Shown here: piece after piece, positions 17,401 to 24,232 of the stretch
How positions within the stretch are numbered: the stretch's first letter is position 1
How the letters are laid out: each line of letters opens with the position of its first letter
Assembly (NCBI RefSeq): GCF_902833905.1
Contig: NZ_CADFGP010000072.1
Coordinates: forward strand, 1 to 33,061
Direction of reading: 5' to 3'
Origin: Paraburkholderia tuberum STM678
GTDB lineage: Bacteria > Pseudomonadota > Gammaproteobacteria > Burkholderiales > Burkholderiaceae
DNA: 33,061 bases
Position numbers and translations under genes: made by a program
The notes under the pieces: generated by a model
The model's input: only the letters and a program-made list of their open reading frames with translations
What the model was told of the DNA's origin: nothing
Databases searched by the model: none

Positions 17401-18625
17401 GTCCGGTGGCGGGTGGTCGTCGGATCGGACGCTGCGGGTGTGGGACTTGGCGACGGGCGAGAGTCGGATGCTCAACGGCCACGAAGGCGCGGTGGAGGGC
17501 GCGCTGCTGCTGCCGGATGGGCACGCGTTGTCGTGGTCGGCGGATCACACGTTGAGGGTGTGGGACCTGGCGACCGGCGTAAGCGAGGCGCCTGCCGGGC
17601 ACGAAGATGCCGTGGAGGGGACGCTGGCGCTGCCGGACGGACACGCGATGTCGTGGTCGGCGGATCGCACGCTACGGATATGGGACCTCGCGACGGGCGC
17701 AAGCCGGACGCTCACCGGCCACAATGGGGCGGTGGAAGGCGCGCTGCTGCTGCCGGACGGACAAGCGCTGTCATGGTCGGCGGATCGCACGCTGCGAGTG
17801 TGGGACCTGGCGACGGGCGCGAGTCGGGCGCTCACCGGGCACGAAGACGTGGTGGAGGGCGCGCTGCTGCTGCCTGACGGGCAGGCGCTGTCGTGGTCGG
17901 CGGATCGCACGCTGCGAATGTGGGATCTGGCGACGAGCGCAAGTCGGGCGCTCACCTGGCACGAAAAGCCGGTTGGGGGGGCGCTGCTGCTGCCAGACGG
18001 GCAGGTGCTGTCGTGGTCGGCGGACACGCTGCGGATATGGGACCTGGAGACGGGTGCAAGCCGGACGCTGACCGGCCACAAAGGCCCGGTGCGGGGCGCG
18101 GTGTTGCTGCCGGACGGGCAGGTGCTGTCGTGGTCGGCGGATCGCACGCTGCGCGTGTGGGACCTGGCGACGGGCGCAAGTCGGGCGCTTACCTGGCACG
18201 AAAAGGCGGTGAAGGGCGCGCTACTGCTGCCGGACGGGCAGGCGCTGTTGTGGTCGGCGGATCACACGCTGCGGATATGGGACCTGACGACGGGCGCAAG
18301 CCGGACGCTCACCGGCCACAAGAGCACGGTGGAGGGCGCGCTGCTGCTGCCGGACGGGCAGGCGCTGTCGTGGTCGGCAGATCACACATTGCGGGTGTGG
18401 CGGCTTGAAGATGGGGAAGAGACGGGCCGCTACGTCTGTGAAGGAAGTCCGAGGGGCGCGTTGATGGTTGATACGAATTTACTTCTCATAGGGGATGCGA
18501 CGGGCCATATCTATTTCCTGAGAATCGGCCAGGCGCCCGTGCACCCGGGCGGTCCGTCCGGTGAGCACGGCGGCGAGGCGCGCGCCGGCAATGAAGACCG
18601 CAATCATCCGCAGGATAACCATTAG
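14438..18625 (+). CDS. DUF4062-NB-ARC-WD40 STAND NTPase (bacterial NLR-like)
   Basis: The protein is 1395 aa. Residues 3-95 match DUF4062 ('RVYLSSTYVDLKDYRDAV', 'YVGVFGWRYG'), a TIR/SEFIR-like N-terminal module. An NB-ARC ATPase follows: P-loop 'GAGGFGKTT' (209-217), Walker B 'LLVVDD' ending at Asp293-Asp294, a sensor-like 'RLLYTSR', and an MHD-like 'RLHDVVR' near 488. A helical region spans about 500-655. Residues 663-1365 form 16 WD40 repeats of about 40 aa, enough for two propellers. By analogy with Apaf-1 and NLRs, the propellers hold the ATPase off until a ligand binds. GGAG precedes the ATG. The function is probably defence or signalling. The N-terminal effector role is inference. Confidence 0.9.
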   Translation: MALRVYLSSTYVDLKDYRDAVFKALEKGGLQVARMEAYTAADDRPMDLCLRDVAQSDLYVGVFGWRYGFVPPIAHGNEAGLSITELEYRRALTRHIPTLLFLSDESTREQWPECYRDDWTGNGESGKRITALRAELGTEKTRQFFADSQQLATDVLAAILRSGAVKRPFLVPPMPVGFVARARETADIKRNLLSGTSHQAVAITAAIQGAGGFGKTTLASAVCHDPEIIAAFPGGVLWTELGQAPDIQARLTEWYHALCSDARDMDSAFMSAEDVRRAVSERIARRGVLLVVDDVWNALHLKPFSELGTARLLYTSRIKQLIPTAQTVPVDEMTKEQAAALLARDLPVARDDVRFRELADRLGNWALLLELANARLIEEFHARGAIEAAYQHVTQLLSRRGVFGLDVRNAESRNQAVRLTLQIGIEEGQTAVGPRAYELGIFPGHTAIPVRAIVELWGNDQFTIEEDFLRPLDQMHVITWNRQENTVRLHDVVRAGLAALAGNRSAVHQRLIDSWGVPARIPSDHSYAWRWFGWHCVEAGQPERLRDCLFDPGWLHAKLTAVGVAAIIGDCERLSMQQDEDKTASRKEDRAVELLADALRKSAHVLAPYPDQLENQLFGRFRPGLAHDLDDLLQRIAPRLARQRLGALFPRLDPVGGALRLTLVGHQSTVRGALLLPDGQALSWSADHTLRIWDLATGASRTLTGHKDAVGGALLLPDGQMLWWSADHTLRIWDLATGTSRTLTGHKDAVGGALLLPDGQALSWSADRTLRIWDLATGASRVLTGHKEAVVGALLLLDGQALTWSADMLRIWNLATGESRALTAHQGPVRGALLLPDDLVLSWSGAWSAGLWGPPVDTLHVWNLATGANRVTVADRVIAAAKALYAHTEAVGGALLLPDGRVLSWSGAWKAYTLRIWDFSTGASRTLTGHEDAVVGAMSLPDGQALSWSADRTLRVWDLATGASRALTGHKNAVAGALLLPDGQALSWSGGGWSSDRTLRVWDLATGESRMLNGHEGAVEGALLLPDGHALSWSADHTLRVWDLATGVSEAPAGHEDAVEGTLALPDGHAMSWSADRTLRIWDLATGASRTLTGHNGAVEGALLLPDGQALSWSADRTLRVWDLATGASRALTGHEDVVEGALLLPDGQALSWSADRTLRMWDLATSASRALTWHEKPVGGALLLPDGQVLSWSADTLRIWDLETGASRTLTGHKGPVRGAVLLPDGQVLSWSADRTLRVWDLATGASRALTWHEKAVKGALLLPDGQALLWSADHTLRIWDLTTGASRTLTGHKSTVEGALLLPDGQALSWSADHTLRVWRLEDGEETGRYVCEGSPRGALMVDTNLLLIGDATGHIYFLRIGQAPVHPGGPSGEHGGEARAGNEDRNHPQDNH
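16425..18415 (+). repeat. 16 tandem ~120-bp repeats encoding WD40 blades
   Basis: Each unit encodes GH-xxx-V-x-GALLLPDGQ-x-L-x-WSAD-x-TLR-x-WDLATG. Neighbouring units are nearly identical in DNA, including the third codon position. Units 5, 6 and 8 carry small insertions in the loop after 'WS'. The near-identity implies recent duplication or gene conversion. Because the repeats are in frame and GC-rich, long spurious open frames appear on the other strand. Confidence 0.95.
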
Positions 18626-19011
18626 CGATTGAACGCTTTTCGCGCGCCACCGCTTCGCGATCGCATTGCAACGCGCCTGGCGTCCATGCCGCTCACTTCG
18701 ACGGATTATCGTCGAGGTGACCATGAAGCGGGTCCGGGCTCTTTTGCGTCGAGCGCAACACGCCTGCATCGTCGAAATAGAAGTGAAAGAGCTGGCCTCG
18801 ATGCACCCGGGCCGGTGTGAGGCACGTTGTCGGCATCGGAAGATGACATTCGAGCGTGGGGAGAATGTCGCGGTCTCGACGGATGGATGAAGACCGCTGT
18901 TCGATAGGTCTGAGGATTGCGTATGAATGCGTATCCGGGCAACGCACTGTCTGGCATCGCGACATATGTACGCCTAAACTGATCTCGTGATCTGTGTCCA
19001 AGGGGAAAGGA
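18626..19011. other. intergenic region between two large island genes
   Basis: The 386 bp hold one possible 55-aa gene (18723-18890). A direct repeat GCGTAT-gaat-GCGTAT lies near 18920-18935. No clear terminator follows the WD40 gene and no strong promoter is evident. Confidence 0.5.
18723..18890 (+). CDS. possible 55-aa basic protein
   Basis: The ATG at 18723 is preceded by AGGTGA at a short spacing. The product is basic and contains Cys/His residues ('CIVEIEV', 'CEARCRHRKMTFERGE'). No family is recognised and it may be a chance frame. Confidence 0.3.
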   Translation: MKRVRALLRRAQHACIVEIEVKELASMHPGRCEARCRHRKMTFERGENVAVSTDG

Positions 19012-22000
19012 ATGGGCGCGACGAGTCCTCGTGACATCGGCCTGACTCTTCTTAAGGAGGCGAACTCCGCGGGAGATGGGCCGTCTTTGTGGGGGTTGAT
19101 CGAGAAAATCCAGCGGACGCTCGCGGACCATGACTACTCGCAGTGCCCAGAGGTATGCGTCGGACTTCACTATTATGCGGCGCGTGCCCTGCTTCGCGTG
19201 AACGTCGAGCGGAGTGTCGAACGGCTTGCGCCAATCCTGGCCCATGCCGATGCCGGCATCGCCTGGCTCGCGCGCATCGATCTCGCTCAACTCCGATCAG
19301 AGTTCCTCCACTTGCGCGCGGAAGCCTACATACAGGTATCGCGCGGCTTGACCGGGAAACAACTGGGCGACGCCCTTCACGCTTGTGCGGATGCGCTCGC
19401 GGATCCTGAAATACAAGGCGATCCTCGCAGATGCGGTCCGCTGGGCTACAACGCGGGCATGTTTGTTATTCGGGGTGAGGGTTTTCCTGAGGACGAGGAC
19501 GCACTGCGCCGACTAGAGGTGCTTTTCACGACTGCGCACGACAGCTACCGCGTGACCGGTGCAGTCCAGCAGGCCGCGGACGCTTCGCTATATCTCTCTC
19601 AAATAGGATTGAGTCGCTTGCGAGCAGCGCAGGAGCCGCTCGATCAGGCAGAGCGAACCTTCGATGCAGCGTGGCGCCAGATCAACGAGTTCATGGCAGC
19701 CTACGATCCGCTCGCGGATCCGGATGCGTGGGCGAACGCAAACCTCGTTGCGGCTTCGCTCGCTGAGCTTCGCCCGTCAGCGGGGTCGATCGAGCGTGCG
19801 CGTGACAGCGCAATTTACCTCGATCGGGCGTTCGACACGTTTCAGCAGCTTCGCAACGAAGACGGCATGTTCGACTGCGCGTGCCGATTGATCCGGGCGA
19901 TAGATCTGTTGCCACGTGGCTACAACGAGGGTGCCGCCGTTCGCTACGATTTTTATATGGATGTACTGGATGCCGCGCGCGAACGGTCGAGAGACATGTC
20001 GGCCGGGGCGCAGACCCAACTCTTGCGCGCGAACGCTTGGATGAAAGTGGAACGAGGCTTATCTCCGGAAAAAGATGCCGAGGTCTTGTCTCGCGTTCGA
20101 TCGTATGCGCGAGCAGCCGCATTGCTGGCGTTTGAATCAGGCAAACATGAATTGAGTTCCGTTGCCTACAAGCTGGTCGGAGTCAGTCTGACTGGCGATA
20201 CAAGGTTTTCTCACCTGAATCAACAAAGCCCGGCACCCGAAACCGATCAGAAGAGTCTTGCTGAGGCCTGTGAGGCGTTTGAACGCTCCATCGCAGAAGC
20301 TCGAGCGGCGAAGAACACGGAGTTGGCAGAGTCCGCCATCAGGATGCTTGCCGTGGCACTTGGGCGTCGGCTTCGGGATTTTCACGAGTTTGACCTGTTC
20401 GATCGCTCTATCGCCTTGCTCGAGGAAGCCATTGAGTTCAGCAGCGGCGAGCCATACGTCACTGCGAATGCCAACTTGGTGAGCATGACGATACTGGCTG
20501 CACATCACGGGCTAGACGTTTCATTGGGTCGCGCCCGCAAGGCACTCGACTGTGCACTTCGCGAGTTGAACGTGCTCGAAAGCGTTGCGTTATCCGAGTA
20601 CGTCAAGTCCCTGGAAGCGGCGCTCGACGAACTCGAGTTCTTGGGACGTGATGGCGTGGCCAATATTGCGCAACGTGTCCAGGCCCAAATATCGGCCAAC
20701 CTCGGCATCGTGAGACTGGAGAGGGCCTACTTCAAGCGTTTCCGGCATGACGTTTTGCAACTTCCCGATAAGGCGAAGCCGATCGATGTCGTGAGTTTGC
20801 TCCTGATGCCTGAAACCGATGATCGGTCGACCGGGACGATGCGTTTGGAAACCGAGGGGGCGTCGACTTTCGGAATTGCCGATATTGCGTGCCCTCGCTG
20901 CCAGGCGATGCTAGAAATCACGCTACCGGTGGTCATTCATGAGGATGCCGATTCCCCCCGTTTTGCAAACTTTAAAAGAAATATTCGTGGAGACGAGAGT
21001 TGTACTAGTTGCCGTTTTCCCTTCCAGGTTCAATCAATTTTCATCTTATTGAAGCGCTCGGTTTCCGGGGAGCCTATCGCTATTTATCCCGACGTACTGG
21101 TCGATCGAGGCGAACGCCTGATCACCCATCAACAATTCGCGATAGCGGGTTTGCATCAGGCGATCACCGGCCAGCGGTTGATGAACCTGACGTTTATTCC
21201 GTGGGCCGGATGCGTCAACTTTGATTTCACGGTTGATGAAACCCTGCGATTTCAACGAAAGGCGGCTCTGACCTTGTTGGCTTCCGGTATCGTGGCCAAG
21301 TCTGCGCCGATCATGCTTGAAGCACTGCGGATGATCCTGCGGTGGAGAGACGCTGACGCGCCTGCTTCGAGCGAGATCGAGGCGGCGCTCAACGAACTTC
21401 CACTCGAGTTCGAAGCACTGCAGCGTCGACGCTTGCCACGGTTGATCGTCCGACTAGTAAAGACTGCCTCTTTGCATGGCCCGGAATGGGCAATTGATCA
21501 GATCGCGACCAATATGTCTCGAGTGCAGCACATCGCGCGCGCTTACGCCAGCTCGTCGGAGCTGGCGCGCGATCCGGTGGAACGACGAACGTTCCTCGCC
21601 CACTTTATTTCCGAGCTTGCAGACTACTCGCCGGATCGCGCCATTGCGCTGTTCGACATGTTGATGCGTGAACCGAGCCGTGAACTCCGCAAACTCGAAG
21701 ACGAGGGAGTTCCCGAATTAGACTCAGTTCGCTACCAGCTGGCTCTCGCCAGGATAAACGGTATGCGTCCCTCCGCGGAGGACATGATTGCGAGAGACAA
21801 GATCACCTGTTCGTCCAGCGGCGCAAAAGCGCTCATTGCGAACCGGCTCGCGGGTAAAGCGCAATTCACGCTAATACTTCGTGCATTCTCGATGGACGTG
21901 GCGATCCACGAGATGCCAGAGTCGTTTCATGGCGTGGTCGACGCGTCCGAGGACCCGAGGGTGAAGTGGCGAATGTTCAGTTTGGACCCGAAAGAAACCC

Positions 22001-22452
22001 ATCTCGTAGATAAAGCGTGCACCGTACTCCCTCAGGATATTAACCCGCTGACGGTTCTGAACGTGCTCGACCCAAAACCACCGACGCTGCCGACAAAGCT
22101 CTTCGTCACGGACGTCGAGTGGCGCAGGGTGGCGTTTTCACTTATCGCAGAGGCGGCTGTCGTGATTCTGCTGCTTCCGGCGGGAAGCACCTTGGGGAAC
22201 GCCGGCGTGGATCACGAGATCCAGGTAATCCGGGAGATGTCACGTCAAGACGACACCATCGCGATCATCATGCGGCAGCCGAAGGACGTTCGTTCTCCGT
22301 TCGTTGCGAGCAGCGCGCAGACCGAGCCCGTCAATGACACGGCAGCCGAACTCCGGGACCTGGGTTTTCAGCATATCTTTGACGATGAAGCATTCGGCAT
22401 AGAGGCTTCGTCGCTAAGGAGCCGGGTGCGTACCCTATTCGATTCAAAATAG
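19012..22452 (+). CDS. large TPR-like protein with zinc ribbon and TIR/SLOG-like C-terminus
   Basis: The protein is 1146 aa from the ATG at 19012, with AAGGGGAAAGGA upstream; an in-frame GTG at 18994 is less likely. Residues 1-600 are helical and Ala/Leu-rich like TPR or helical-repeat scaffolds. A zinc-ribbon knuckle pair follows: 'CPRC' (627-630) and 'CTSC' (664-667). The C-terminal ~200 residues have 'FTLILRAFSMD', then a strand-helix pattern with 'AAVVILLLPAGSTLGNAGVDHEIQVI' (in part) and 'DDTIAIIM'. This suggests a Rossmann-like or TIR-like domain that handles a nucleotide. It follows the NLR-like gene in the same direction. I recognise no named family. The effector-like reading of the C-terminus is inference. 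Confidence 0.65.
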   Translation: MGATSPRDIGLTLLKEANSAGDGPSLWGLIEKIQRTLADHDYSQCPEVCVGLHYYAARALLRVNVERSVERLAPILAHADAGIAWLARIDLAQLRSEFLHLRAEAYIQVSRGLTGKQLGDALHACADALADPEIQGDPRRCGPLGYNAGMFVIRGEGFPEDEDALRRLEVLFTTAHDSYRVTGAVQQAADASLYLSQIGLSRLRAAQEPLDQAERTFDAAWRQINEFMAAYDPLADPDAWANANLVAASLAELRPSAGSIERARDSAIYLDRAFDTFQQLRNEDGMFDCACRLIRAIDLLPRGYNEGAAVRYDFYMDVLDAARERSRDMSAGAQTQLLRANAWMKVERGLSPEKDAEVLSRVRSYARAAALLAFESGKHELSSVAYKLVGVSLTGDTRFSHLNQQSPAPETDQKSLAEACEAFERSIAEARAAKNTELAESAIRMLAVALGRRLRDFHEFDLFDRSIALLEEAIEFSSGEPYVTANANLVSMTILAAHHGLDVSLGRARKALDCALRELNVLESVALSEYVKSLEAALDELEFLGRDGVANIAQRVQAQISANLGIVRLERAYFKRFRHDVLQLPDKAKPIDVVSLLLMPETDDRSTGTMRLETEGASTFGIADIACPRCQAMLEITLPVVIHEDADSPRFANFKRNIRGDESCTSCRFPFQVQSIFILLKRSVSGEPIAIYPDVLVDRGERLITHQQFAIAGLHQAITGQRLMNLTFIPWAGCVNFDFTVDETLRFQRKAALTLLASGIVAKSAPIMLEALRMILRWRDADAPASSEIEAALNELPLEFEALQRRRLPRLIVRLVKTASLHGPEWAIDQIATNMSRVQHIARAYASSSELARDPVERRTFLAHFISELADYSPDRAIALFDMLMREPSRELRKLEDEGVPELDSVRYQLALARINGMRPSAEDMIARDKITCSSSGAKALIANRLAGKAQFTLILRAFSMDVAIHEMPESFHGVVDASEDPRVKWRMFSLDPKETHLVDKACTVLPQDINPLTVLNVLDPKPPTLPTKLFVTDVEWRRVAFSLIAEAAVVILLLPAGSTLGNAGVDHEIQVIREMSRQDDTIAIIMRQPKDVRSPFVASSAQTEPVNDTAAELRDLGFQHIFDDEAFGIEASSLRSRVRTLFDSK

Positions 22453-22631
22453 TTGGCGCCTGACACCATTTCAGCGAACACACTCGACGAAGCCTGCGAC
22501 CTGCCGCGTCGATTCCGTCGGCATCCGGGACGGAAGTGCGCTTCCAATGTGCGAGGCCGCACACTCGGCAACACATCGCCTTCCAGGGCGCGATTCGCGT
22601 CACCTATCTTCTTACAAAAAGAGCGAGAATG

Positions 22632-22694
22632 GCGCGGCGCGAGGTCGTGCAGGCGCGATCGCGCCTGCATCCGGGCACGCGTCCCGCGCCGCGC
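22632..22694. promoter_or_regulatory. nested inverted repeats upstream of the conflict operon
   Basis: A perfect 22-nt palindrome, TGCAGGCGCGATCGCGCCTGCA, lies at 22648-22669. It is enclosed by a second exact inverted repeat, GCGCGGCGCG (22632-22641) and CGCGCCGCGC (22685-22694). The structure ends 30 bp before the proposed start of the phosphoesterase gene. It could be an operator for a dimeric regulator or an mRNA leader hairpin. Confidence 0.5.
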
Positions 22695-22724
22695 ATTGAT
22701 GGACTTGGACAGGGGGAGGCCGAA

Positions 22725-24230
22725 TTGATTCCGATGCACAGCGTCGATCAGGTTTACGTCATTTCCGATCTCCATCTCGGCGGCACCCCGGGCTTCCAGA
22801 TCTTCGGCTCCGCCAGCGAACTCGCGTGGCTGATCAACGACCTCGCAAGACGCGATCCCGAAAAGGAGATCGCGCTTGTCATCAACGGCGACTTTATCGA
22901 TTTCCTCGCTGAACCGAACGCCACCTACTTCGACCCGGACGGCGCGGTTGCGAAGCTCGAGCGCATCGCGTTGCAGGACCCCACGTTCAGGCCAGTGTTC
23001 GATGCGTTCCCGGTCTTTCTCCAGCAGGCCAGGCGTCGCCTGATCGTGAACCTTGGCAATCACGATCTGGAGCTCGCGCTGCCCTGGGTGCGCGAGCGCC
23101 TCAAGCAGATCCTGACGAAGGACGCGCCTCTCTCGAGCGGAGCGCACGCGCGCCTGCATTTCGTGTTCGACGGTTCGGGCGTGCACTGCGACGTCGGTGG
23201 CCAGTCCGTATTGTGCGTGCATGGCAACGAGGTGGATCGATGGAATCCGGCTGACTTCGAGAAGATAAGGCAAATCGGCCGGGACAAGCAGTTGAGGCGC
23301 ACTGTCGACCCGTGGATTCCCAACGCCGGCACGCGCATGGTTATCGACGTGATGAATTCGATCAAGCGCAAGTATCCGTTCGTCGATCTGCTCAAGCCGG
23401 AAGCGGAGGGCGTCGTGCCGACGCTTGCGGCCTGCGCGCCCGAGGCTATGCTCGACTTCAACAGCGCGATCAGGCTGGCCAACGTGGGGCTCGCGCGCGC
23501 CTGGGCCGGCATGTACAAGCCGGGCGGCATGCTGGGAATAAAGGAACTGCCGGCCGGAGATCCGGTGCAGCCCGTGCCCGTGCCCGGCGGCCTGCTCAAT
23601 CCGGTGGAGCTGCCCGCTTCGCGCCAGGAGCGTGATGGACGCGCCATGCTCGCGGTGGCCGATGCCCTGGTTCGCCAAGGCGTCGATCCACTCGCGTTCG
23701 TCGCGAACGAGCAGGGTAAGCGGCTTGACATGGTGACCGCGCTGGTCAAGTGGTCGCGCGACGCGCCGACGAGCGAAGTATTGCGCGAGGCGCTCGAAAA
23801 GCTCGACAAGGATCGGAGCTTCGACATCACGGCGCGTGACGAAACCGCCGAGCTGCTCGATAAGGAGATCGGCCCGGAGATCGACATCATTGTCGCGGGA
23901 CACACGCATCTCGCGCGCGCGTTACGCCGCCGAAACGGCAAGGGGCGGTACTTCAACAGCGGGACCTGGGCGCGGCTGATCCGCATCGATTCCGAGACAC
24001 GGAGCGATCCGCGAAAGTTTGAGGAGGTTTTTGACGTGCTCAACGGTGGCGACATGTCGACGCTCGACAGCTTTCGCTCCGGATCACTGGTCATGCACCC
24101 ATGCACGGTCGTGGCCATATGGAAGAAGGACGGCGGCAACGGCGCGAAAGCCGAGTTGCGGCAGGTGGTCAAGCACGCGGAAAACGAGTTCACACTCCAT
24201 ACCACTAGCAACAGCCTTCGGGATAACTGA
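22725..24230 (+). CDS. calcineurin-like metallophosphoesterase
   Basis: The protein is 501 aa from a TTG at 22725, 5 nt after GGGGGAGG; the ATG at 22734 is the alternative. All metal-binding motifs are present: D15-x-H17 ('SDLHLGG'), G55-D56-x-x-D59, G111-N112-H113-D114, His166 ('HGNEVD') and G392-H393-T-H395. They bind two metal ions and cleave phosphoesters, in this setting perhaps a nucleotide second messenger or nucleic acid. A long helical insert lies between His166 and the GHTH motif, which makes the protein larger than simple family members. It is the first gene of the run and is followed after 2 nt by the CHAT gene, so it is surely co-transcribed with it. Confidence 0.9.
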   Translation: MIPMHSVDQVYVISDLHLGGTPGFQIFGSASELAWLINDLARRDPEKEIALVINGDFIDFLAEPNATYFDPDGAVAKLERIALQDPTFRPVFDAFPVFLQQARRRLIVNLGNHDLELALPWVRERLKQILTKDAPLSSGAHARLHFVFDGSGVHCDVGGQSVLCVHGNEVDRWNPADFEKIRQIGRDKQLRRTVDPWIPNAGTRMVIDVMNSIKRKYPFVDLLKPEAEGVVPTLAACAPEAMLDFNSAIRLANVGLARAWAGMYKPGGMLGIKELPAGDPVQPVPVPGGLLNPVELPASRQERDGRAMLAVADALVRQGVDPLAFVANEQGKRLDMVTALVKWSRDAPTSEVLREALEKLDKDRSFDITARDETAELLDKEIGPEIDIIVAGHTHLARALRRRNGKGRYFNSGTWARLIRIDSETRSDPRKFEEVFDVLNGGDMSTLDSFRSGSLVMHPCTVVAIWKKDGGNGAKAELRQVVKHAENEFTLHTTSNSLRDN

Positions 24231-24232
24231 CG

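Noticed and set aside
16463..18199. Several 70-200-codon open frames on the minus strand and in other plus frames
   Set aside because: They mirror the GC-rich WD40 repeat DNA, have low-complexity Arg/Pro/Ser products and no ribosome sites.
16425..18415. CRISPR-like or intergenic tandem array
   Set aside because: The repeats are about 120 bp, in frame, and encode WD40 blades; there are no spacer-repeat alternations of CRISPR size.
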